38,135 nucleotides of DNA from Beijerinckiaceae bacterium. Lineage in GTDB: Bacteria; Pseudomonadota; Alphaproteobacteria; Rhizobiales; Beijerinckiaceae. The stretch covers positions 1 through 38,135 of the forward strand of contig CANGTC010000016.1 in assembly GCA_947456505.1 (NCBI GenBank), in the 5' to 3' direction. The translations under genes were made by a program, and so were the position numbers. Below are positions 24,651 to 33,036 of this stretch, piece by piece (position 1 is the first letter of the stretch; every line of letters begins with the position of its first letter). The notes beneath the pieces are model-generated. The model saw nothing but the letters and a program-made list of their open reading frames with translations, was not told where the DNA came from and made no database searches.

Positions 24651-24761
24651 TCAACTCATTCCTGGGCCGCCAACAGATTCCCACCGGATTTGATTGAGGG
24701 TGACGCTCCAGGCTAGAATGAGCAAAAGCCGTCGGCAGGCTTTCATGGAAGGAAGCGTGCT

Positions 24762-26519
24762 TTGACGAAGGAAGTGATCGACGATTACGCCACAGACGTG
24801 CTCGTCATCGGCGGAGGATTTGCTGGCTCATGGGCGGCGCTGCGGGCTGCGGAGGTTGGCGCAAAGGTCATCCTCGTCGACAAGGCCTATGTCAGCCGAA
24901 GCGGTGCGTCGACCATGTCAGGCGGCATCACGACTTGCCCGCTGGAGTCCGACGACATTGATGTCTGGGCCGAGGAATTCATCACCCACGGCAGCTATAT
25001 GTGCGACCAACGCTGGACCTACCAATTGCTCGAAGGCCAGCGCGCGCGCATCAAGGATTATGAAAGCTGGGGCGTGCCGATTTCGCGGGATGCTGACGGC
25101 AATATCCGGCGCTTCGCCAGCCGGGGCATGATCACGGTTCGCGGCATGCAGTACCAGCCCAAGGTCGCCATGCGCGAACTTCGCAAGCGCATCGCCGCGC
25201 TCGGCGTCACGATCCTCGACCGCGTGTGCGTCACCGAATTGACGACCTCCGATGGATACTGGCCCACCAATGGCGCGGTTGTCGGCGCTGTCGGCTTCAA
25301 TGTTCATGGCGGCCAATTCGTCCATATTCGTTCGAAGCGCACCATCGTCGCCACAGGCATGATCGCCATGAAAGGCACGCACCGGGTCGATAACGACACA
25401 GGCGACGGCGTAGCCATGGCCTATCGCGTTGGCGCGCGTCTCGTGGATATGGAGTTCACCTTCGGCGGAACCTTCAATGTCCTTATGAAGCGTTTCGACT
25501 TCCCCAGCTATAATGTGGCCATCGCCCATGGCGCCCGCCTCATCAACGCCAGGGGCGAGCGTTTCATGGAGAAGATTGATCCCGTCAGGCTGGAACGGGG
25601 CGAGTTGCCCCATGTGGTCGCGGCCTTCGCCAAGCAGTTGCTGGATGGAAACGGGCCGGTCTATATCGATTTGCGCCATGTGGACGACACCTATTGGCCG
25701 GATATGGCGAAGATCCATCGGGGCGGCACGATCCTCCTGTCGGACCATGTGCCTGATCCGCGCGTGCATCCCCTGCCGATTGAACCAACCTGGGGCATGT
25801 GGGCGAGCGGACGCAGCGGCCTGCAGATCGATCTTCAAGGCCGCACCAATATCCCCGGCCTTTTCGCCGCCGGTTCTGCGGCCAAGAACGACGCGACCGG
25901 AACCCACGCGAGCGCGGGTTCGCCAACCGCTTTTTGCAATGTGTCGGGGTGGCATGCGGGAGACTGCGCGGCCCATGAAAGCCTTGAAGATCAGCGCATC
26001 GCGGCGCCAGATCACGCCATCGAGGCTCTGCGGACCGCGACCTTCGCGCCCTTGAAAAGACCACAGCGCCAAAAAACGCCGGATCTACTGCACGATGATC
26101 TTGCAAAGCTCGAAGCCAGCGTCGTTGATGGCATGGTGCTCAGCGGTCAAAAATTGGACGCCATGCTGGCGGTGACCCAGGAAGTCGCACGGCTCACCGA
26201 AGAAATCGCCGCCACCGATCTGCACGATCTCGTCAAACTGCATGAAGCGCGAAACGTCTCAGAATGCGCAGCCGCAGTCTACCGTTCCGCGCTGGACCGC
26301 ACGGAAAGCCGCGATCAGTTCTTCAGAGAAGACTATCCCATGACCGATCCATCCTGGTTCTGCTGGCACGGGATTCGGCGTGGCTCGAAGGGCGTCATCA
26401 TGGAGCGCCTGCCATTTCCGCAGGAGGGCGTCCGGTTTCCGATCAAGAACGATCAGTCAGGGCTGGGGCCCATCGGCGCCATCATCCTGGGAAAAACGGC
26501 GAATGGGGGGCAAGCATGA
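24762..26519 (+). CDS. AprA/FrdA-like FAD flavoprotein subunit
   Basis: This 585-residue flavoprotein belongs to the succinate dehydrogenase/fumarate reductase/adenylylsulfate reductase superfamily. It has the FAD motif VLVIGGGFAGSWAALRAAE, the family region SGASTMSGGITT, GTHASAGSPTAFCNVSGWHAG near residue 385 and a C-terminal REDYPMTDPSWFCWHG. The His that binds FAD covalently in SdhA/FrdA is absent from the SGASTMSGG segment, so FAD is probably non-covalent as in AprA. The start is TTG 24762 with GGAAGGA 8 bases before it. It overlaps a dicluster ferredoxin gene by ATGA, as in AprAB. The true substrate is unknown; sulfur oxyanions are one option. Confidence 0.82.
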   Translation: MTKEVIDDYATDVLVIGGGFAGSWAALRAAEVGAKVILVDKAYVSRSGASTMSGGITTCPLESDDIDVWAEEFITHGSYMCDQRWTYQLLEGQRARIKDYESWGVPISRDADGNIRRFASRGMITVRGMQYQPKVAMRELRKRIAALGVTILDRVCVTELTTSDGYWPTNGAVVGAVGFNVHGGQFVHIRSKRTIVATGMIAMKGTHRVDNDTGDGVAMAYRVGARLVDMEFTFGGTFNVLMKRFDFPSYNVAIAHGARLINARGERFMEKIDPVRLERGELPHVVAAFAKQLLDGNGPVYIDLRHVDDTYWPDMAKIHRGGTILLSDHVPDPRVHPLPIEPTWGMWASGRSGLQIDLQGRTNIPGLFAAGSAAKNDATGTHASAGSPTAFCNVSGWHAGDCAAHESLEDQRIAAPDHAIEALRTATFAPLKRPQRQKTPDLLHDDLAKLEASVVDGMVLSGQKLDAMLAVTQEVARLTEEIAATDLHDLVKLHEARNVSECAAAVYRSALDRTESRDQFFREDYPMTDPSWFCWHGIRRGSKGVIMERLPFPQEGVRFPIKNDQSGLGPIGAIILGKTANGGQA

Positions 26520-26773
26520 GCGGCGACGCCATGACGAAAATCACCATTGATCCGCAGACCTGCACGGGTTGCGGCCTATGCCTGCTGTCCTGCCCGGTGG
26601 ATGTGATCCGTTTGGACCCGGTGCGGAACAAGGCCTTTGTGGCCTATGGAAACGACTGTCATGTCTGTTATCTATGCGAGGATGATTGCCCTGAAAAAAG
26701 CATCAGCCTCAGCCATGACATCAGCAACTCCCGCAGGTTCAGCACCTACGATCAGTTCGGCCTGAAGATCTAG
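26516..26773 (+). CDS. 2x[4Fe-4S] ferredoxin-like subunit (AprB-like partner)
   Basis: This 85-residue iron-sulfur protein has two full cluster motifs. Cys16, Cys19, Cys22 and Cys26 lie in CTGCGLCLLSCP, and Cys48, Cys51, Cys54 and Cys58 lie in CHVCYLCEDDCP. The ATG overlaps the flavoprotein stop (ATGA) and has a G-rich site at 26505-26510. It is much shorter than classical AprB, which has a C-terminal tail of dozens of residues. It probably carries electrons to or from the flavoprotein. There is no signal peptide or membrane anchor, so the pair should be cytoplasmic. Confidence 0.88.
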   Translation: MSGDAMTKITIDPQTCTGCGLCLLSCPVDVIRLDPVRNKAFVAYGNDCHVCYLCEDDCPEKSISLSHDISNSRRFSTYDQFGLKI

Positions 26774-26800
26774 ACGAGGGCGTCAGGGACGGCCTTCTGA

Positions 26801-27343
26801 TTACACCAGATAGCCAAGACGACCCGCAATAACGCCCACCACAATCGATAGAACAATCGGTATCAGCGGATTCTGCTTCGTCAGCGCGACAAAAATCGCG
26901 ACGCCTGCGGCGATGAAGATCCCGATCAATCCATCGACGGCTATTTTTGCGGTAATGAACGCGCTGGCCATCATGAGTCCGATGACGATGGGCGGAAGGC
27001 TCATGCGCACCAGCTTGAAAATGGCGGAGCTCGAGAAGCGCACCTCCATCCGTCCCGCGATGATCGCAAGGATCCCCGGCGGCAAGATCACGGCGAAAGT
27101 CGCCACCAGCAATCCCAGGATGCCGAAGGCGCGCCAGCCGATAAGGCTCATGAGCATGATATTGGGACCGGGCGCCATCTGGGAGACGGCGAACGCGCTG
27201 GCGAATTCCGCATCGCTGGCCCAGCGATAGACCTCGACGGAGATGCGATGGATTTCCGGCACCATGACCAGAATGCCGCCGAACGAGACAAGGGCCGTGG
27301 TCGCGAAAGAAATCGCCAAGAGAAAGAGCCCGGCAAGATTCAT
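26801..27343 (-). CDS. CHR-family (chromate transporter-like) half-size protein, second of pair
   Basis: This 180-residue membrane protein has about five or six hydrophobic segments and the CHR-family features FGGILVMVPEIHRI near the N-terminus and SQMAPGPNIMLMSLIGWRA. Half-size CHR proteins work as pairs of oppositely oriented halves. The partner is the gene directly upstream, which overlaps by ATGA. Known members expel chromate, and some may carry sulfate or other oxyanions. It converges on the ferredoxin gene with a 27-bp gap. The substrate is not determinable here. Confidence 0.88.
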   Translation of the reverse strand: MNLAGLFLLAISFATTALVSFGGILVMVPEIHRISVEVYRWASDAEFASAFAVSQMAPGPNIMLMSLIGWRAFGILGLLVATFAVILPPGILAIIAGRMEVRFSSSAIFKLVRMSLPPIVIGLMMASAFITAKIAVDGLIGIFIAAGVAIFVALTKQNPLIPIVLSIVVGVIAGRLGYLV

Positions 27344-27939
27344 TGCTCTCTCCGCATGTAGGAGAATGTCAGGGCCACAATCATCAGCACGATCATCGTG
27401 GGGATCATTGGGACGCGGAAAATCCCGATGGCGCCAAAGGAAAGCACCGCCAGGATGATGGCGGGCGCACTGCGCAGCACCCGAATGGAGGCCTTGAGCG
27501 CGGTTCCAAAACTCAGCCCCGCAGCAGCGGCCACCGAGGCTATGGTGCCGTACCGCACTTCAGGCACATCGGCGAACTGATCGTAAATAAGAGCGAGCGC
27601 GATCAGGCTTATCAAGGGCACGAACAGCAGTCCGCAGATCGCGCAGGCAATGCCGACGAAGCCCTGAAACCGATCAGCGATCATGATCGAGGTGTTGATG
27701 GGCGAGGCCCCCGGCAGGATCTGGGCGAGACCAAAGGTCATCGTATATTCTTCGGCGGTCAGCCACTTGCGCTTATCGACGACCACGTGAAAAAGAGCAT
27801 TGGCGATGCCGCCGAAACCGATCATCCCGACCGTGGCGAAGCCAAACAGCAGATCAAGACACGAGACGCGCCGAGGCTGCTCGGTTCCGCCTCCAGCTTC
27901 CGGCTCCTGGGCAACGTTCATATCATCTGCCTTTTCCAT
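27340..27939 (-). CDS. CHR-family (chromate transporter-like) half-size protein, first of pair
   Basis: This membrane protein of about 199 residues has a hydrophilic N-terminal tail, then CLDLLFGFATVGMIGFGGIANALF. The CHR motif follows as FGLAQILPGASPINTSIMIA, then several transmembrane segments. Its stop overlaps the start of the second half, so both are made together. The start is uncertain: ATG 27939 is used, ATG 27921 has a better spaced AAGG, and a GTG at 27969 is possible. The binding-protein gene 106 bp upstream on the same strand may share the transcript. Confidence 0.86.
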   Translation of the reverse strand: MEKADDMNVAQEPEAGGGTEQPRRVSCLDLLFGFATVGMIGFGGIANALFHVVVDKRKWLTAEEYTMTFGLAQILPGASPINTSIMIADRFQGFVGIACAICGLLFVPLISLIALALIYDQFADVPEVRYGTIASVAAAAGLSFGTALKASIRVLRSAPAIILAVLSFGAIGIFRVPMIPTMIVLMIVALTFSYMRREQ

Positions 27940-28045
27940 GGGCGCGGAAGCCCCAGACCTTGATTTCACGCGCCCGGTCCCAACACTTGTCGTCGCGGGT
28001 TTTAATAATCAGTAAATGCCCGTCCCGGATCATCAACCGTTACCG

Positions 28046-29035
28046 TTATTGCAAGCCAGCTTTCTGGAGAAAGGCGAGATCCACAAATCGCGAAGCTGGC
28101 GGCAGCGGGGATTGCAGTTCTCCGCCATCGCGCATGAGTGAAAGGACGGCGCTCATCCCCTCCATGTTGATTTCACCAGCCCTGGGCATGATTCCGCGAT
28201 AGGGCTCGAAATAGAATCGGTATATTTCATCGGCGATATCAAGCGGCGCGCGCGTCGCCTCGGCGATCAACGCCACCACATCGACGCGATTCACGGGATC
28301 ATTCATGTAGCGATAGGCCCTTCCGATCGCGCTGACATAGCGGATCATGAGGGCCTCATTCTGGTGAGCCCATGTGCGGCGCGCCGCCAGAACATTGAAT
28401 TGCAGGGCGGGAATCACCTCAAGGGAATCGCCGAGCTTCACATATCCCTTGCGCATCAGGACCAGATCATCCGGCTGACCAACGGGCACGGCGGCGCAGT
28501 CCACATCCACCAGACAATTGACCCGTGGCGGCGTTCCCACAAGGACTCTTGTTTCATAGGCGTCCGGCGCAAGACCGGCCTTTGCGAAGAGCTTCAGAGA
28601 CCCAAGCGTGATGGTGTCGACCGACAAGGAAAGGCCGACGACCCTGCCTTTAAGATCCGAATAGCTTTTTACATCGGGCTTGGCCACGACCGAAAACACG
28701 GGGTTTGCGAGCCCGCCAACCACTGCGATGGAATCCGACCCCGCCAACACGGCTTGAATCAAATAGGGGGTCGCAGTGTGGCTGATATCGACCCTGCCCT
28801 TGTCGAGCGCCTCGATCTGAAACTGGACGCCGGGCAGAGGCACGACTTCCAGCGCTATATTTTCCTCGTCAAAAAAGCCTCGCTTGAGCGCGATGTTGAG
28901 GCCCATATGCGAGATGCTGCGCGCTGAATTTTCGATGACGCCCATGCGTAGCTTCGTCTTTTCCTGCGCCATGGCGACGCCCATGGCGCTGCAAACAAAG
29001 ATCATGCAAAGCAGATTACGGACCAGACTTGTCAT
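28046..29035 (-). CDS. NitT/TauT-type ABC transporter substrate-binding protein
   Basis: This 329-residue precursor has a signal peptide over about residues 1-23 (ending GVAMA before QEKTKLRMG). Family-like parts include MGLNIALKRGFFDEENIALE, SYSDLKGRVVGLSLSVDT and RVDISHTATPYLIQAVLAG. The start is ATG 29035, with GAGG about 9 bases upstream; a TTG at 29044 would add three residues. Its sequence is clearly divergent from the other binding proteins here. The CHR pair follows on the same strand, and the IorAB-type genes are divergent on the other side. No permease or ATPase adjoins it. Confidence 0.84.
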   Translation of the reverse strand: MTSLVRNLLCMIFVCSAMGVAMAQEKTKLRMGVIENSARSISHMGLNIALKRGFFDEENIALEVVPLPGVQFQIEALDKGRVDISHTATPYLIQAVLAGSDSIAVVGGLANPVFSVVAKPDVKSYSDLKGRVVGLSLSVDTITLGSLKLFAKAGLAPDAYETRVLVGTPPRVNCLVDVDCAAVPVGQPDDLVLMRKGYVKLGDSLEVIPALQFNVLAARRTWAHQNEALMIRYVSAIGRAYRYMNDPVNRVDVVALIAEATRAPLDIADEIYRFYFEPYRGIMPRAGEINMEGMSAVLSLMRDGGELQSPLPPASRFVDLAFLQKAGLQ

Positions 29036-29076
29036 TATCGCCAACCTCGCTGTCCCCGGCGGATGAGGGACGTCTC

Positions 29077-29229
29077 ATGGCGCAACTATGGGCCACCTTC
29101 GTTGAACCGGTCCACCCCAAATATGACGCCTTGCCGGAAACGGGGCGGATGGCCCTTCACGGGAAAATTGCGACGCTCTTGCATCCCGGCCCTGGATCGG
29201 CCAATTTCGACCCATCCAGGGGAGGGTAA
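29077..29229 (+). CDS. Possible 50-residue small protein ahead of the IorA-like gene
   Basis: I do not recognise this short ORF. It starts MAQLWATFVEPVHPKYDALP and ends FDPSRGG. GAGGGA lies 6 bases before the ATG, and the stop is 4 bases before the IorA-like ATG, whose ribosome-binding site sits in the last codons. That arrangement favours coupled translation. Against it, only 41 bp separate it from the divergent binding-protein start, leaving little room for promoters. It has no cysteine motif or membrane segment. It may instead be a non-coding leader. Confidence 0.4.
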   Translation: MAQLWATFVEPVHPKYDALPETGRMALHGKIATLLHPGPGSANFDPSRGG

Positions 29230-29233
29230 CGAG

Positions 29234-29692
29234 ATGGCCTTTACCATTGAAGTCAATGGCGCCAAGCGCACTGTCGATGTGGACGCGGATATGCCGCTCC
29301 TGTGGGTGCTTCGCGACGAGCTTGACCTGAAAGGCAGCAAGTTCGGCTGCGGGGCCGGGCTTTGCGGGGCCTGCACCGTGCATGTGGATGGCAAGCCCAT
29401 ACGGTCCTGCCAGACGCCCATCTCCAGCGTAGGCTCGGCGCCTGTGGCCACCATCGAGGGCATGGCCGCCAATCCCATTGGCAAGAAATTGCAAGCGGCC
29501 TGGATGGAGCTCGACGTGCCGCAATGCGGCTATTGTCAGGCCGGGCAGATCATGTCCGCCACGGCCCTGCTCAGTCAGACGCCCAAGCCCACGGACAAGG
29601 ATATCGACGCCGCCATGAGCGGCAACGTCTGCCGTTGCTGCAGCTACACGCGCATTCGCGCCGGCATCAAACACGTTGCGGAGGCGAAGTAA
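29234..29692 (+). CDS. [2Fe-2S] small subunit of IorAB-type molybdenum hydroxylase
   Basis: This 152-residue iron-sulfur subunit resembles isoquinoline 1-oxidoreductase IorA and aldehyde dehydrogenase small subunits. Cluster ligands are Cys39, Cys44, Cys47 and Cys59 (FGCGAGLCGACTV, RSC) and Cys98, Cys101, Cys133 and Cys135 (QCGYCQAGQI, VCRC). An extra Cys136 makes the end CRCCSY, where relatives usually have CRCGTY or CRCTGY. The ATG at 29234 has a GGAGGG site 7 bases upstream. The large subunit follows after 2 bases. No FAD subunit is present, as usual for IorAB-type enzymes that pass electrons to cytochromes or other acceptors. Confidence 0.92.
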   Translation: MAFTIEVNGAKRTVDVDADMPLLWVLRDELDLKGSKFGCGAGLCGACTVHVDGKPIRSCQTPISSVGSAPVATIEGMAANPIGKKLQAAWMELDVPQCGYCQAGQIMSATALLSQTPKPTDKDIDAAMSGNVCRCCSYTRIRAGIKHVAEAK

Positions 29693-29694
29693 TC

Positions 29695-31938
29695 ATGGCC
29701 AGCACGACCCTTGAAAACGCCGACCTTGGCATGAACCTGTCCCGCCGCACATTCCTGCGCGCCAGTCTCGCCATCGGCGGCGGCCTTGCGCTGGAGGCCG
29801 CCCTGCCCGGCGCCGCCGCCGCCGCTGCTGGCGAATCCGCTGGTGTCACCGCCTTCGTGCGCATCGCCGCCGATGGCGTCATCACGATCCTGTCGAAAAA
29901 CCCGGAGATCGGACAGGGAATCCGAACCATGCTCCCGATGGTCATCGCCGAGGAGCTGGACGTGGCCTGGAAGGATGTCCGCATCGAGCAGGCGCCCCTC
30001 AACGAGGCGATCTTCGGGCGCCAGCATGCAGGCGGCAGCAACTCGACGCCGACGAATTACGATCCGCTGCGGCGCGTGGGCGCAGCGGGCCGCCAGATGC
30101 TTGTGGCTGCAGCCGCGCAGGGTTGGAACGTGCCCCCCGAGGACTGCGAAACCGATGCAGGCGTGGTTCATCACCGCAAGAGCGGACGCTCCATGACCTA
30201 TGGCGCTCTGGCGGCGAAGGCGGCGGAGCAGCCGGTCCCCGATCTGGCGACCGTCAAGCTGAAGGATCCGAAAACCTTCAAGATCATCGGCCAGCGCGTC
30301 CCCGGCGTCGAAAATGCGAAGATCGTGACGGGCCAACCGATTTTCGGCATTGATGTCACCCTGCCGGGGATGATGCACGCTGTCTTCGAGAAATGCCCGG
30401 TCTTCGGCGGCAAGGTGACCTCCGCCAATATCGACGCGATCAAGGCGCTTCCCGGGATCCACGACGCCTTCATCATCCGCGCCAGCGAGGCCAACCCCTC
30501 CAAGGACCCCGAAGGGCTGGTCGATGGCGTCGCCATCGTCGCCAAAAGCTGGTGGACGGCCAACAAGGCGCGCGAGAAACTGGAGATCGTGTGGGACGAA
30601 GGCCCGAACGCGACCCATAGCAGCGAAGGCTTCGCTGCGCAGGCCGCCAAATTCGCAGCAGGCGCCCCGGCGAGCTTCCTGCGTCGCGATGGGGATGCGC
30701 CAAGCGCGCTGAAGAGCGCGGCCAAGGTGGTCGAGGCCTCCTATGCGTATCCCTTCCTCTCCCATATCGTTCTCGAGCCACAAAACTGCACGGCGCATTT
30801 CAAGGATGGCAAGATCGCCCTCTGGGCGCCGGCGCAAAGTCCTGGTCCTGGGCAGAAATTGGTGGCCAAAACGCTGGGCCTTCCCGAAAAGGACGTGACC
30901 GTGCACATGACGCGAGGCGGCGGCGGTTTCGGCCGCAGGCTGCAAAGCGACTTCATGGCCGAGGCGGCCTGGATCGCCCGGAAAGTCGGCGCCCCGGTCA
31001 AGCTGCTCTGGAACCGGCAAGACGACATGCAGCATGACTTCTACCGGCCAGCGGGCTTCCATCATTTAAAGGCCGGCCTTGACGACAAGGGCGCCCTCAT
31101 CGCCCTCACCGATCATTTCGTGACCTTCGGAAAGGATGGCAAACCCGCCAACTCCTCCAACACCATGCCGCCAACCGAATTCCCGGCGCAACTGGTGCCG
31201 CATCTGGATTACGGGCAGTCGGTCATCGAGTTTGGCGTGCCGACCGGGCCCATGCGCGCGCCGCGCTCCAATGCGCTGGGCTTCGTCTTCCAGTCCTTCA
31301 TGGACGAACTCGCCCATGCCGCCGGCAAGGACCCGCTGGATTTCCGCCTCGCCTTGTTGGGAGAGCCGAAAATCCTGGCGACCACCCCCGGCAAGCCGGA
31401 TCCGCTGCGCGATTTCAACACGGGGCGTATGCGCAATGTGCTGCTGCGCGTCGCCGAAGTCTCGGATTGGAAAAACCGCCACAGCCTGCCCAAGGGCACG
31501 GCCAAGGGCCTCGCCTTCTACTATAGCCATCTCGGCTATTTCGCGGAGGTGGTGCAGGCGACGGTGTCGGCGTCGGGCGCCATCAAGCTGGATCATGTCT
31601 GGGCGGTGGGTGACATCGGCAGCCAGATCGTCAACCCCTTGGGCGCCGAACATCAAGTGCAGGGAGCAGCGCTGGATGGGCTCGGCGCGGCGCTGGGACA
31701 AGCGGTGACGATTGAACGGGGTCGTGTCGTTCAGGCGAACTTCGACAGCGTGCCGCCCCTGCGGATCGATCAGGCGCCGCCAGTGGAGGTGCATTTCATC
31801 ACCAGCGACGTCCCGCCAACCGGACTTGGCGAGCCCGCCCTGCCCCCGGTGCTCCCCGCCCTCTGCAACGCCATTTTCGCGGCGACGGGAAAGCGCATCC
31901 GCAGCTTGCCCATCGATGCGCAACTGCTGAAGGCCTAG
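29695..31938 (+). CDS. IorB-type molybdopterin-binding large subunit with Tat signal
   Basis: This 747-residue catalytic subunit resembles isoquinoline 1-oxidoreductase beta. It has a twin-arginine signal (LSRRTFLRASLAIGGG) and an Ala-rich stretch, so export to the periplasm by Tat, with IorA carried along, is likely. Conserved parts include ILSKNPEIGQGIRTMLPMVI, TRGGGGFGRRLQSDF, the loop GPMRAPRSNALGF and the C-terminal GLGEPALPPVLPALCNAIF, which holds the catalytic Glu. The ATG is 2 bases after the small-subunit stop. Such enzymes hydroxylate N-heterocycles or oxidise aldehydes; the substrate here is unknown. No cytochrome c subunit is visible beside it. Confidence 0.92.
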   Translation: MASTTLENADLGMNLSRRTFLRASLAIGGGLALEAALPGAAAAAAGESAGVTAFVRIAADGVITILSKNPEIGQGIRTMLPMVIAEELDVAWKDVRIEQAPLNEAIFGRQHAGGSNSTPTNYDPLRRVGAAGRQMLVAAAAQGWNVPPEDCETDAGVVHHRKSGRSMTYGALAAKAAEQPVPDLATVKLKDPKTFKIIGQRVPGVENAKIVTGQPIFGIDVTLPGMMHAVFEKCPVFGGKVTSANIDAIKALPGIHDAFIIRASEANPSKDPEGLVDGVAIVAKSWWTANKAREKLEIVWDEGPNATHSSEGFAAQAAKFAAGAPASFLRRDGDAPSALKSAAKVVEASYAYPFLSHIVLEPQNCTAHFKDGKIALWAPAQSPGPGQKLVAKTLGLPEKDVTVHMTRGGGGFGRRLQSDFMAEAAWIARKVGAPVKLLWNRQDDMQHDFYRPAGFHHLKAGLDDKGALIALTDHFVTFGKDGKPANSSNTMPPTEFPAQLVPHLDYGQSVIEFGVPTGPMRAPRSNALGFVFQSFMDELAHAAGKDPLDFRLALLGEPKILATTPGKPDPLRDFNTGRMRNVLLRVAEVSDWKNRHSLPKGTAKGLAFYYSHLGYFAEVVQATVSASGAIKLDHVWAVGDIGSQIVNPLGAEHQVQGAALDGLGAALGQAVTIERGRVVQANFDSVPPLRIDQAPPVEVHFITSDVPPTGLGEPALPPVLPALCNAIFAATGKRIRSLPIDAQLLKA

Positions 31939-31997
31939 GCTTCAGGCCATGGCGCATCACGCGAACGCCAGATCGACAGATGGGGCCAAGGCCTCAC

Positions 31998-32951
31998 CTA
32001 TTTTGCATAGGCGGCAAAAAATTCTTTCAATTGCGCCTCGGTCAGGGGCTCTTTCAGAAATTTCATCTCCACGGCGTCACGCATGGCGTAATCAACGCCC
32101 GCCAGTCGATCAAGGTTGAGCGCCTTGCGGGGAAAATACTCGTCCCGAACCTGCGCGGCGATCTCCTCGGGAATGGCGGAGAAGCGCGTATAGGCTTTCA
32201 CCGCGTCGGGGCTGGAATACATCCAGTCCAGGGTTTCCATATAGGCCGCCCGGAAGGCGTCGAGCACCTTACCCCGGCCTTCGATGAATTTGAGATTGCT
32301 GATCATGACGCGAACCGTCTGATCCTGAAACTCCGGCAATTCCGCCTCGCGCACAACGACGCGGATGAGACCCTTGCTGAGTTGCTCCATGCCAAAGGGC
32401 GGACCGGCCCAGCCTATGTCGACCTGACCGGACATCACCTGGGTATAGGTTGCGGCGGGGCTGCCGGTGCCCACGGGCTTGAGATCCACATTGTAAAGCT
32501 TGCGTAGGCCCAAAACCGCAATATAGGTCGAGGAGCCGACGGTCGAGAAAGACATGCTCTTGCCCGCAGCGTCCTTCAACGAACGAATGGGCGAGGCGGC
32601 GGGCACATACCAGTAGACATCCGGCCCCGTCATGGCGTTGGCGACGGGGCGCACGGGGGCGCCCTTGGTATAGGCGGACATCACCGCTGCAAGCCCCAGC
32701 CCTATGCCGATATCCGCGCTGCCCGAGGTCACGGCCTGTTGGGTCTCGCCGCCCCCCTGCGTCCACAAGAGCTCCACCTCAAGCCCATGTTTGCGGAATA
32801 TGCCGGAACTGCGACCCAATTCCGCCGCTGCGGTTTCCCAATTTCCCTGCGCGCCCGAGGCGAGAACGATCTTCTCCTGCGCCTCGCATGAAGCAGGATG
32901 CCAGCCGAGGGGCAGAACCAGCGTGGCGAGCAAGGACAAACGACGGAACAT
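31998..32951 (-). CDS. NitT/TauT-type ABC transporter substrate-binding protein
   Basis: This 317-residue precursor has a signal peptide over about residues 1-24 (ending ASCEA before QEKIVLASG). It is the third member of the subfamily at 13886 and 14871, sharing ELGRSSGIFRKHG, AYTKGAPVRPVA, YWYV, VDLKPVGTGSPAATYTQVMS and a similar C-terminus (PLTEAQLKEFF). ATG 32951 has a TGGAGG site; the in-frame upstream ATG at 33017 would hide the signal peptide. It converges on the IorB-like gene with 59 bp between. The TPR gene on the same strand ends 85 bp before its start. Confidence 0.86.
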   Translation of the reverse strand: MFRRLSLLATLVLPLGWHPASCEAQEKIVLASGAQGNWETAAAELGRSSGIFRKHGLEVELLWTQGGGETQQAVTSGSADIGIGLGLAAVMSAYTKGAPVRPVANAMTGPDVYWYVPAASPIRSLKDAAGKSMSFSTVGSSTYIAVLGLRKLYNVDLKPVGTGSPAATYTQVMSGQVDIGWAGPPFGMEQLSKGLIRVVVREAELPEFQDQTVRVMISNLKFIEGRGKVLDAFRAAYMETLDWMYSSPDAVKAYTRFSAIPEEIAAQVRDEYFPRKALNLDRLAGVDYAMRDAVEMKFLKEPLTEAQLKEFFAAYAK

Positions 32952-33036
32952 GACGGCGGCCTCCAGATCGGGACCCCACAGTTTGAACCGGGCGTCTTGA
33001 AACGACAACCCATACACCTAAAACGATAAGACGCGC

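Noticed and set aside
29644-31065. Minus-strand open frame opposite the IorB-like gene
   Set aside because: Antisense shadow without recognisable domains; the plus-strand gene is complete.
31939-31997. Terminator between the convergent IorB-like and binding-protein genes
   Set aside because: Only GGCC-AA-GGCC type symmetry without room for a loop; no stable hairpin could be drawn.
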